This document shows, one piece after another, positions 1-5,979 of a stretch of 8,378 nucleotides of DNA; positions within the stretch are counted from its first letter, which is position 1, and every line of letters begins with the position of its first letter. The notes below the pieces were generated by a model. That model had not been told where the DNA came from, did no database searches, and saw nothing but the letters and a program-made list of their open reading frames with translations. A program made the translations under genes and the position numbers. This stretch comes from DASUSF01 sp036375275 (GTDB taxonomy: Bacteria > Pseudomonadota > Alphaproteobacteria > Geminicoccales > Geminicoccaceae): positions 1-8,378 of the forward strand of contig DASUSF010000240.1 of NCBI GenBank assembly GCA_036375275.1, given 5' to 3'.

Positions 1-629
1 TCGCGCCGCATCTCGACGAAGTGCCCGGGGACGATCCGGTCGGCGCGGTCGAGGATGTCGGCGATCGTCTCCCGCCCATGCTCGACCGTGTCGAAGACCA
101 GGTCGGGCGTCCCGGTCATGACCTCCTTCGGGTACTTGATCGCGTCGCCGGCGAGGATCACCCGGCCGTGCGCGTCGTGATCGAAGGCGAGGGCATAGAG
201 GCCGGGGGTGTGGCCGGGCGCCGGAAACGCCTGCACGTCACCGGCGAGGTCGGTCGCGCGGTCGATCACGCGGACCCGGTGCCGCGCGAGCTGGCCCTCG
301 ATGCCCCACGGCAGGTGGATGTCGTCCGGGTGGGGCTCGCGGAGGTAATCGAGCTCCTGGCGACTGACGATGATCTCCGCGGCGCTGAACAGGTCGAGGT
401 TCAGGCTGTGGTCCCAGTGCAGGTGGGAGAGGAAGACGCGTGGCACGTGGGCCGGCTCGAGCCCGTGCCGCTTCAGGCCGCGGAGCAGAGCCACGCGGTT
501 GCCGTAGTGGCCGGTGTCGAACAGCAGCGGGCCCGCCTCCGTGCTCAGCAGCACCACGCTCGAGATCCCGAGCGAGCCGTCGCCGTAGGCGAGGTTGTTG
601 CCCTGGATCAGGATGTCGTAGTCGATCAT
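1..629 (-). CDS. Metallo-beta-lactamase-fold hydrolase (C-terminus cut by window edge)
   Basis: This is an MBL-fold metal-dependent hydrolase, probably cytoplasmic since no signal peptide is visible. I translated 209 residues by hand before the window ends. The metal-binding set is complete: SHLHWDH supplies H69, H71, D73 and H74, GHTPG supplies H140, AGDA supplies D162, and PGHF near the visible end supplies H203. The FDTG motif (about residues 37-40) is also typical. Only a short C-terminal tail should be missing. The general layout recalls the AHL-lactonase/glyoxalase II side of the superfamily, but many substrates are possible and I cannot assign one. The ATG at 629 follows the stop of the upstream ATPase gene by 12 bases, and GGAGCAGG lies just before it, so the two genes are probably co-transcribed. 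Family assignment is firm; the substrate is unknown. Confidence 0.9.
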   Translation of the reverse strand, partial: MIDYDILIQGNNLAYGDGSLGISSVVLLSTEAGPLLFDTGHYGNRVALLRGLKRHGLEPAHVPRVFLSHLHWDHSLNLDLFSAAEIIVSRQELDYLREPHPDDIHLPWGIEGQLARHRVRVIDRATDLAGDVQAFPAPGHTPGLYALAFDHDAHGRVILAGDAIKYPKEVMTGTPDLVFDTVEHGRETIADILDRADRIVPGHFVEMRR

Positions 630-641
630 CGCCTGCTCCGC

Positions 642-2123
642 TCAGCGCCGGACGAACGAGCCGAGGATGCCGCGGACGATCTGCCGGCCGATCTGCGTGC
701 CGACGCTCCGGGCGAAGCTCTTGGCCACCGCCTCGAGCGAGCTCTGCCGACGGCTCCGGCTGACGGATCGCGCGGGCGCGCCCGCCGCGGCCTCTCCGCG
801 CGCTTCGGTCGCCGCCGTGCGCGCGGCTGCGTCGGCGGCCCGGGCAGCGCGCTCGCTCAGGATCTCGTAGGCGGAATGGCGATCGACGGGCTCGACGTAG
901 CGCCGCGCCAGGGGACTCGCCTGCAGCGCCGTCGCCCGTTCACGCGCGTCGGCCGGCCCGATCCGGGAGGCCGGCGGGCGGATCAGGGTCCGCTCGACGA
1001 TGCCCGGTGCGCCCGTGGCTTCCAGGGTCGAGACCAGCGCCTCCCCGACCTCGAGCTGGGTGATCACCTCCGCCGTGTGGAGATCGGGGTTCGGGCGGAA
1101 GGTCTCGGCCGCCACCCGCACCGCCTTCTGGTCGCGCGGCGTGAAGGCGCGGAGCGCGTGCTGGATCCGGTTGCCGAGCTGGCCGAGCACGTCGTCGGGG
1201 AGGTCGGCCGGGCTCTGGGTGATGAAGTAGACCCCGACCCCCTTCGAGCGGATCAGCCGGACCACCTGCTCGATCCGGTTCAAGAGCACCTTCGGCGCCT
1301 CGTCGAACAGGAGGTGCGCCTCGTCGAAGAAGAAGACCAGCTTCGGCCGGTCCTGATCGCCCACTTCCGGCAGGTCCTCGAACAGCTCCGAGAGCAGCCA
1401 GAGCAGGAAGGTCACGTACAGCTTCGGGGTCATCATCAGCCGGTCGGCGACGATGATGTTGATCACGCCACGTCCGGCGCGGTCGGTCCGGATCAGGTCC
1501 TCGATCTCGAGCGCGGGCTCGCCGAAGAAGTGCTCGCCACCCTGCTGCTCGAGGGTCAGGAGACGGCGCTGGATGGCATTCACCGAGGCGGCGCTGATCC
1601 GGCCGTACTCGGCCGAGACCTCGCGCGCGGTCTCGCTCATGAAGTGGAGCAGGGCGCGCAGGTCCTTGAGGTCGAGGAGCAGCCAGCCGCGATCGTCGGC
1701 CAGCTCGAAGGCGATGCTCAGCACCCCCTCCTGCGTCTCGTTGAGCCCGAGCAGGCGCGCCAGCAGCAAGGGGCCCATCTCCGAGATCGTCGTGCGGACC
1801 GGATGCCCCTGCTCGCCGAACAGGTCGAAGAAGATCACCGGGAACGCCGCGGGCGCGTACCCTTCCAGACCGACCTTGGCCGCGCGCGCCTCGAGCTTCG
1901 GGTTCGGCCCGGCCGGCTGGACGAGGCCCGAGAGGTCGCCCTTGACGTCGGCCAGGACCACCGGGACGCCGGCGCTCGAGAAGCCCTCGGCGAGGACCTG
2001 GAGGGTCACCGTCTTGCCGGTGCCGGTGGCGCCGGCGATCAGGCCGTGGCGATTGGCGAGCGGCAGGCGGAGAACCTGCGGCACGCTGCCTCTGCCGATG
2101 AAGATTTCTCCGCTTCCGGCCAT
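642..2123 (-). CDS. yjgR: HerA/YjgR-family P-loop ATPase (DUF853)
   Basis: This 493-residue protein is a HerA/FtsK-related P-loop ATPase of the DUF853 type represented by E. coli YjgR, which is close to the family's usual length. The Walker A motif GATGTGKT is at residues 31-38. The Walker B strand KLVFFFDEAH is at 261-270, followed by LLFDEAPK. A conserved block around 300-330 (ITQSPADLPDDVLGQLGNR, then HALRAFTPRDQKA) fits the sensor and arginine-finger part of HerA-like enzymes. Residues about 421-460 form an Ala/Arg-rich low-complexity linker before a short basic C-terminal segment. The ATG at 2123 is preceded by a G-rich stretch, GGGGGGCAGCGGGC. The physiological role of YjgR proteins is poorly known; DNA or chromosome-related translocase activity is inferred from HerA. 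The MBL hydrolase gene follows in the same probable operon, and the transaldolase gene is divergent. Confidence 0.92.
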   Translation of the reverse strand: MAGSGEIFIGRGSVPQVLRLPLANRHGLIAGATGTGKTVTLQVLAEGFSSAGVPVVLADVKGDLSGLVQPAGPNPKLEARAAKVGLEGYAPAAFPVIFFDLFGEQGHPVRTTISEMGPLLLARLLGLNETQEGVLSIAFELADDRGWLLLDLKDLRALLHFMSETAREVSAEYGRISAASVNAIQRRLLTLEQQGGEHFFGEPALEIEDLIRTDRAGRGVINIIVADRLMMTPKLYVTFLLWLLSELFEDLPEVGDQDRPKLVFFFDEAHLLFDEAPKVLLNRIEQVVRLIRSKGVGVYFITQSPADLPDDVLGQLGNRIQHALRAFTPRDQKAVRVAAETFRPNPDLHTAEVITQLEVGEALVSTLEATGAPGIVERTLIRPPASRIGPADARERATALQASPLARRYVEPVDRHSAYEILSERAARAADAAARTAATEARGEAAAGAPARSVSRSRRQSSLEAVAKSFARSVGTQIGRQIVRGILGSFVRR

Positions 2124-2270
2124 GCCCGCTGCCCCCCACTGATCAATTCTTCGGACCTGTTCATCGGTCGTCTTGCGTCCGACCTTAGCCGGGCCCAGAT
2201 TTCAGGTCGAGGCGCCGGACGCCGCCCGCCCCGGTTCCGCGGGTGCGGGTCAGGACAGCAGGATCAGCCG
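2124..2270. promoter_or_regulatory. Divergent intergenic region between the ATPase and transaldolase genes
   Basis: These 147 bases separate two divergently oriented genes, so both promoters should lie here. I could not find a convincing -35/-10 pair on either strand. A small dyad, GGTCG at 2166-2170 and CGACC at 2180-2184 with a 9-base centre, is a possible operator but could be chance in GC-rich DNA. Upstream of the transaldolase start there is a weak purine-rich site (AGCAGGA) about ten bases before the ATG. Confidence 0.35.
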
Positions 2271-2930
2271 ATGAAATTCTTCGTCGACACCGCCGAGATC
2301 GCAGAGATCGAGGATCTCGCCGCCACCGGGATGGTTGACGGGGTGACCACCAACCCGAGCCTGGTCGCCAAGAGCGGGCGCAACTTCCTCGAGGTCGTCC
2401 GGGAGATCTGCGCCCTGGTCGAAGGGCCGGTCAGCGCCGAGGTCACCGCGACCACGACCGACCGCATGCTCGCCGAGGGCCGTCATCTTGCGGAGATCGC
2501 GCCCAACGTCTGCGTCAAGCTCCCGCTCACCTGGGACGGCCTGAAGGCCTGCCGGGCGCTGTCCGACGAGGGCACCCAGGTCAACGTCACGCTCTGCTTC
2601 TCCCCGGCGCAGGCGTTGCTCGCCGCCAAGGCCGGCGCCACGTTCGTCTCGCCCTTCGTCGGCCGGCTCGACGACATCGGCTACGACGGCATGCAGCTGA
2701 TCAGGGACATCGTCGAGATCTTCGACAACTACCGCGCCACGCTGAAGACCCAGGTGCTGGTGGCCTCGGCGCGCAACCCGGTGCATGTGATCGAGGCGGC
2801 GCGGGCCGGCGCCGACGTGGCGACGCTGCCGCCCCCGGTGCTGCGCCAGCTGATCCAGCACCCCCTGACCGACAAGGGCCTTGCCGCCTTCCTGAAGGAC
2901 TGGGAGGCCACGGGCCAGAAGATCGTCTGA
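2271..2930 (+). CDS. tal: Transaldolase, short (FSA/TalC-like) type
   Basis: This 219-residue enzyme of the short transaldolase/fructose-6-phosphate aldolase family should transfer a dihydroxyacetone unit between sugar phosphates in the non-oxidative pentose phosphate pathway, in the cytoplasm. It begins FFVDTA with the conserved D6, has TTNPSLV at 26-32, and carries the Schiff-base lysine K83 in the VKLPLT strand. NVTLCFS is at 105-111 and SPFVGRLDD at 127-135. Residue F129 matches the position where true transaldolases have Phe (F178 in E. coli TalB) and E. coli FSA has Tyr131, which favours transaldolase over fructose-6-phosphate aldolase. Length is normal for the family. I chose the ATG at 2271 because the protein then starts exactly where family members do. 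The same frame stays open far upstream, antisense to the ATPase gene, so an automatic caller could extend it wrongly. Confidence 0.95.
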   Translation: MKFFVDTAEIAEIEDLAATGMVDGVTTNPSLVAKSGRNFLEVVREICALVEGPVSAEVTATTTDRMLAEGRHLAEIAPNVCVKLPLTWDGLKACRALSDEGTQVNVTLCFSPAQALLAAKAGATFVSPFVGRLDDIGYDGMQLIRDIVEIFDNYRATLKTQVLVASARNPVHVIEAARAGADVATLPPPVLRQLIQHPLTDKGLAAFLKDWEATGQKIV

Positions 2931-2985
2931 GGGTTCATCGGCGCGTCACTCGGCATCGGGCAGCATCGGCGGCTGGAACCATGAG

Positions 2986-3459
2986 GTGAGCGTCTTGCGG
3001 AACGGTCTTGCGCTCGTGCTCCTGGTCGCCGCGCCGCCGGCGCTGGCGGCGGGTCCCGACCCGTTGTCGCTGGAAGAGCTGCTCCAGAGCTACGGCTCGA
3101 CGGCGCCCGGCCAGCCTGAGGCCGAGGTCCGGGTCGACGCCTGGATCGAGCGGCTGGACGACGGTCGGCACGAGGTCGTGATCGTGCTCGAGCCGGAGGG
3201 CGACACCCGGCTCAACGCCGAGCCCGGGATCACGGTCACGCCGGAGGCCGACCAGGGCCTCGCGTGGGAGGTGACGCTGCCGCACCGGCACGTCGATCCG
3301 GCGATCGACTACTTCGAGCCGTCGGCGATCGTCCGCATGCCGTTCGAGGGCGAGCCGGACCAGCCGATCAGGGTCCTGGTCGAGTTCGCGTACTGCGTCG
3401 TCGATTTCCAGTGCTACTTCGGCGAGGAAGAGCTGTCGATCGCCGAGCTGACCGACTGA
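2986..3459 (+). CDS. Exported stand-alone protein resembling the DsbD N-terminal (alpha) domain
   Basis: This is a 157-residue exported protein when read from the GTG at 2986. The first 22 residues form a signal peptide with a hydrophobic core (LALVLLVAAPPALA). The mature part looks like one beta-rich domain. Near its end, two cysteines, C137 and C143, occur as CVVDFQCY after strand VLVEFAY. This CX5C-Tyr arrangement, placed on a strand and followed by an acidic segment, matches the active site of the DsbD alpha domain (E. coli C103/C109, GCADAGFCYP). A periplasmic thiol-disulfide role is therefore inferred. No CcdA-like membrane domain or C-terminal thioredoxin domain is attached, unlike full DsbD. 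An alternative start is TTG at 2995, which has a better spaced GAGGTG six bases upstream and would shorten the signal peptide by three residues. The 3' end overlaps the opposing DUF1223 gene by 46 bases. Confidence 0.8.
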   Translation: MSVLRNGLALVLLVAAPPALAAGPDPLSLEELLQSYGSTAPGQPEAEVRVDAWIERLDDGRHEVVIVLEPEGDTRLNAEPGITVTPEADQGLAWEVTLPHRHVDPAIDYFEPSAIVRMPFEGEPDQPIRVLVEFAYCVVDFQCYFGEEELSIAELTD

Positions 3460-4175
3460 TCGGCGGGCCTCCCGAGGTCGAGGCGCACCGCGCCGAGGAT
3501 CGGGCCTTCGTCCGGCACCTGGAGCAGGACCGCGAGCGCGTCCCGGCCGGCGGCCTCGAGCTCGGCCAGCGGCAGGGCGACCTCGAGTGGCTCGCCGTCC
3601 CAGCGCGCGAGCTGCCGGAGCGAGCGCACGACGTTCCGGTAGGTGATCGTCCGCCCCGCGTTCTCGCCCCGCTGGATGCGGACGTCGTGGCGGTGGTCGA
3701 AGGCCAGGAGCCAGAGGATGCCGGGGCCGGCGCCGGCGCCGACCTTCAGGCGTGCCCCCTCCACCGCCAGCACCGGCCCCGGGCGAAGGCGCTCCTGCAG
3801 CAGGGCGATCACCTCGTGCACCGCGCCCCGCCGCGAGCCGACCAGCTCGGCCCGGCCCTCGATCACCATCTGGGGCGTGTAGACGCGACCCCGGCCCATG
3901 GCCGAGGCGTACCGGCGCTGCCGCTCGCTCGCATCCTCGAGGCCGAGGCTGTCGGGCCAGCCAAGCCGGTCCCAGTAGGTCACGTGGAAGCTCAGCGGCA
4001 GGAGGCCGTCCCGTTCCACCAGCTCGGCCAGAACCCGGTCGGCCGGCGGGCACGAGCTGCAGCCCTCCGAGGTGAACAGCTCGACCACGACCGGGCGCTC
4101 GCCCGCCCCGGCGGGAGCGGTGGTCAGGGCAAGCAGCACCGCAGCAGAGGCCAGGCGCACCAGGATCGCGTTCAT
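3414..4175 (-). CDS. DUF1223 family exported thioredoxin-like CxxC protein
   Basis: This 253-residue protein has an N-terminal signal peptide (about residues 1-25, ending in APAGAG). A thioredoxin-like domain follows, with strand VVVELFTSEG and the redox motif CSSC at 39-42, then PPAD. FHVTYWDRLGWPD (about 63-75) and RVYTPQMVIEG (97-107), which holds a Thr-Pro resembling the cis-proline of thioredoxin folds, are typical of DUF1223. The C-terminal half (about 135-235) is probably beta-rich. A periplasmic or envelope thiol-redox role is inferred; the substrate of this family is not known to me. The ATG at 4175 is preceded by AGGGTGG. The last 15 residues, a Ser-rich tail, are encoded opposite the end of the DsbD-alpha-like gene. 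The neighbouring gene is of the same biochemical type but lies on the opposite strand, so they are not an operon. Confidence 0.92.
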   Translation of the reverse strand: MNAILVRLASAAVLLALTTAPAGAGERPVVVELFTSEGCSSCPPADRVLAELVERDGLLPLSFHVTYWDRLGWPDSLGLEDASERQRRYASAMGRGRVYTPQMVIEGRAELVGSRRGAVHEVIALLQERLRPGPVLAVEGARLKVGAGAGPGILWLLAFDHRHDVRIQRGENAGRTITYRNVVRSLRQLARWDGEPLEVALPLAELEAAGRDALAVLLQVPDEGPILGAVRLDLGRPADQSVSSAIDSSSSPK

Positions 4176-4350
4176 GCCGCCACCCTAGGCGCGGCGTCCG
4201 CTCACGCGCCACTCACGAGCCGGCGAGGCCGCCGCACCGGGGAGGCTCACCGGGCAGGCGCATCCGGCCGGAACCCGTTGCGCGGCGGAGGATCCGGGGT
4301 GTAAGGGCGGGGAGATCGCGGCGAACGCGACGACCTTCAGGGAGGCGGCG
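4176..4350. promoter_or_regulatory. Divergent intergenic region between the DUF1223 and iolG-type genes
   Basis: These 175 bases lie between two divergent genes and must hold their promoters, but no clear -35/-10 pair stands out. Short direct repeats occur near the DUF1223 side: CTCACG at 4201-4206 and 4212-4217, 11 bases apart (one helical turn), and CACCGGG at 4235-4241 and 4248-4254, 13 bases apart. They may be regulator half-sites or chance. The plus-strand ribosome binding site GGGAGG ends five bases before the iolG-type ATG. Confidence 0.3.
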
Positions 4351-5352
4351 ATGATCGGGATCAGCTTGTTCGGCGCGGGACGGATCGGGCGCATGCACGG
4401 CCGGAACCTGCATCGCCACGAGGCCTTCGACCTTCGCCACGTGGTCGACGTCCACGCGCCTGCTGCCGCGGAGGTGGCCGGCGCCGCCGGCGCCAGGGTC
4501 GCCACTGTCGACCAGGCGCTCGACGATCCCGAGGTCCGGGCGGTCCTGATCGCGAGCTCGACCGACACCCACGCGGACCTGATCGAGCGGGCGGCGCGCG
4601 CTGGCAAGGCGATCTTCTGCGAGAAGCCGATCGATCTCGACATGGCGCGCGTCGAGGCGTGCCTGAAGGTGGTCGAGGAGGCCGGCGTGCCGCTGATGGT
4701 GGGGTTCAACCGTCGCTTCGATAGCAACTTCAGGATGCTTCGTCAGCTGGTCGACGACGGCCGGATCGGCGCGGTCGAGATCGTCGCGATCACCAGCCGT
4801 GATCCGGGTCCGCCCGGGCCCGACTACATCAAGGTCTCGGGTGGCCTGTTCCGCGACATGATGATTCACGACTTCGACATGGCGCGCTTCCTGCTCGACG
4901 AGGAGCCCCTCGAGGTGAGCGCGACCGGGAGCGCGCTCGTCGATCCCGCGATCGGCGAGCTCGGCGACATCGACACCGCCCTGGTGACGCTGCGGACCGG
5001 CTCGGGGCGGCTCTGCCAGATCCAGTGCTCGAGGCGGGCGACCTACGGCTACGACCAGCGGATCGAGATCCACGGCTCGCGGTCTGCGGCCCGGGCGGAG
5101 AACGTCCGCCAGCACACGGTCGAGGTCCTGGATCGGGACGGCTTCCACGGCGCCCTGCCGCCGCACTTCTTCATCGAGCGCTACGCCGCGGCCTACCTCG
5201 CCGAGCTGGATCATTTCGCCGACTGCCTTCGGACCGGGCGCCATCCGTCGCCGTCGGGCGAAGACGGCCGGCGCGCGCTCGCGCTCGCCGACGCCGCGCT
5301 CCAGTCGATGAAGGGCGCTACCATGGTCTGCCTGGATTCAACCTCCCCTTGA
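4351..5352 (+). CDS. iolG: Inositol 2-dehydrogenase-type oxidoreductase (Gfo/Idh/MocA family)
   Basis: This 333-residue NAD(P)-dependent oxidoreductase probably oxidises myo-inositol (or a related cyclitol or sugar) at C2 to the inosose, the first step of inositol catabolism, in the cytoplasm. The N-terminal Rossmann fold carries GAGRIG at 8-13. The substrate domain has the catalytic lysine K92 in EKP, then GFNRRFDSNF at 118-127, and D169 and H173 in RDMMIHDFDMARF. These correspond to K97, D172 and H176 of B. subtilis IolG. Length is normal. The ATG at 4351 has a strong GGGAGG site at the right spacing. I see no other inositol genes (iolB, C, D, E, a transporter or a regulator) in the window, so the substrate is less certain than the family; related scyllo-inositol or glucose-type dehydrogenases remain possible. 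The UxaA-type gene to the right is convergent. Confidence 0.9.
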   Translation: MIGISLFGAGRIGRMHGRNLHRHEAFDLRHVVDVHAPAAAEVAGAAGARVATVDQALDDPEVRAVLIASSTDTHADLIERAARAGKAIFCEKPIDLDMARVEACLKVVEEAGVPLMVGFNRRFDSNFRMLRQLVDDGRIGAVEIVAITSRDPGPPGPDYIKVSGGLFRDMMIHDFDMARFLLDEEPLEVSATGSALVDPAIGELGDIDTALVTLRTGSGRLCQIQCSRRATYGYDQRIEIHGSRSAARAENVRQHTVEVLDRDGFHGALPPHFFIERYAAAYLAELDHFADCLRTGRHPSPSGEDGRRALALADAALQSMKGATMVCLDSTSP

Positions 5353-5376
5353 AGTTTCGTCGAAATGCGAGATACT
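5349..5376 (+). promoter_or_regulatory. Possible sigma70-type promoter for the 65-residue protein
   Basis: TTGAAG at 5349-5354 and GATACT at 5371-5376 are separated by 16 bases, and each matches four of six consensus positions. The -35 box overlaps the iolG-type stop codon. The spacer contains a small perfect palindrome, TTTCG-T-CGAAA (5355-5365), which could be an operator. This is one of the few less GC-rich patches in the window. The downstream ATG at 5432 would have a leader of roughly 50 bases. Confidence 0.3.
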
Positions 5377-5431
5377 TCCAGGTCGTCGTGCACTTCCCGC
5401 GCGACCGGCCGCCGTCGACCAGGAATAAGAG

Positions 5432-5629
5432 ATGACCGCCCACGTGATCGCCGAGTACGAGGCACCGACCGCCGTCTTCGAAGTGATCGAGGACAGCGAT
5501 TTCTTCGCGCCCAGCTACTACGTGCGCGAACGACGAAGCGGGCGGATCGTAGGCAGCGGCTTCACCACCAGGCGCCGCGCGGTCGCCGTGGCCGAGGCCG
5601 AGGCGAGCCGGAGGGCCGAGGAGAGGTGA
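5432..5629 (+). CDS. Small hypothetical protein, 65 residues
   Basis: I do not recognise a family with certainty. The product starts MTAHVIAEYEAP and has no signal peptide or membrane segment. Its middle, YYVRERRSGRIVGSGFTTRR (about residues 29-48), followed by an Ala/Glu-rich helix to the C-terminus, looks like a small beta-beta-alpha unit of the sort seen in short DUF2188-like or YegP-like proteins; that resemblance is only an impression. The ATG is preceded by AGGA seven bases upstream, and a possible promoter lies at 5349-5376. It is 79 bases downstream of the iolG-type gene on the same strand, so it might also be read through from there. The amino-acid composition is balanced compared with the Arg/Ala-rich shadow frames around it, which argues that it is real. 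Its function is unknown. Confidence 0.6.
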   Translation: MTAHVIAEYEAPTAVFEVIEDSDFFAPSYYVRERRSGRIVGSGFTTRRRAVAVAEAEASRRAEER

Positions 5630-5686
5630 GGCGGGGCTCGGCCGGATAGGCCGCGGCAGGAGGCGAGCGCCACCCGCAGCCCCGCC
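5630..5686. repeat. Perfect 9-bp inverted repeat with nested hairpin; possible bidirectional terminator
   Basis: GGCGGGGCT (5630-5638) and AGCCCCGCC (5678-5686) are exact reverse complements and begin at the base after the stop codon of the 65-residue protein. Inside the 39-base loop sits a second hairpin, CGGCC (5639-5643) with GGCCG (5649-5653) and a GGATA loop, next to the palindrome GCCGCGGC (5650-5657). There is no T-tract on either side, so it is not a standard intrinsic terminator, but its place between two convergent genes suits transcript 3'-end formation or stabilisation. Confidence 0.4.
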
Positions 5687-5772
5687 GCGCGCCCGATCAT
5701 CCCGGACGGGCTCGGCGTGAGCGCCTGCCGCGGGCCGCGGTGCGCTCCGGACGAGTGCCCCATCCGCGGGGT

Positions 5773-5973
5773 TCAGCGACGTCGGCGAAGGCGCCCGATC
5801 AGCACGATCGCGAGGATCGCGGAGAGGGTCAGCGGGAAGGCGACCACGACCAGCGGCACGGCGAGCAGGAGGAGAGCGGCGAGGAGGCCGACGCCGAGCA
5901 GGAACAGGCCGGACAGCGCCCAGCCGAGCGCCCGGTCGCGTCTCCGGAGGCGCTCCTCGACCGGCGCCGCCAA
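5773..5973 (-). CDS. Small two-helix membrane protein, 66 residues
   Basis: I do not recognise a family. A charged N-terminus (about residues 1-14, with VEERLRRRDR) is followed by two hydrophobic segments at about 15-40 and 42-60, separated near a proline, and a basic tail GRLRRRR. This predicts a small inner-membrane protein with two helices and positive charge at both ends, consistent with a cytoplasmic N- and C-terminus. The only usable start is TTG at 5973, six bases after the dehydratase stop codon and in the same reading frame as it. No clear ribosome binding site is visible, so translation may be coupled to termination of the dehydratase. The hydrophobic pattern and positive-inside ends are unlikely to arise by chance, but the weak start lowers confidence. 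A decayed in-frame fusion or stop-codon readthrough is an alternative. Confidence 0.45.
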   Translation of the reverse strand: MAAPVEERLRRRDRALGWALSGLFLLGVGLLAALLLLAVPLVVVAFPLTLSAILAIVLIGRLRRRR

Positions 5974-5979
5974 GTCGGC

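Noticed and set aside
21..2930. A 969-codon plus-strand open frame running antisense through the hydrolase and ATPase genes and into the transaldolase.
   Set aside because: The part before 2271 is Arg/Asp/Val/Glu-rich with no family motifs, while the opposite strand has clear MBL and P-loop motifs. Only 2271-2930 is coding; the rest is a GC-driven lack of stops.
2935..4212. A 425-codon minus-strand open frame overlapping the two redox-type genes.
   Set aside because: It overlaps DUF1223 in another frame on the same strand and is low-complexity Arg/Gly/Ala/Pro; DUF1223 has the CSSC motif and a signal peptide.
4176..4350. Possible cobalamin-type or other riboswitch in the GC-rich spacer.
   Set aside because: I looked on both strands and found no B12-box-like or other known riboswitch core; the resemblance was only GC richness.
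4213..5244. A 343-codon minus-strand open frame opposite the inositol dehydrogenase-type gene.
   Set aside because: It is antisense to a gene with intact Rossmann and catalytic motifs and has shadow-like composition.
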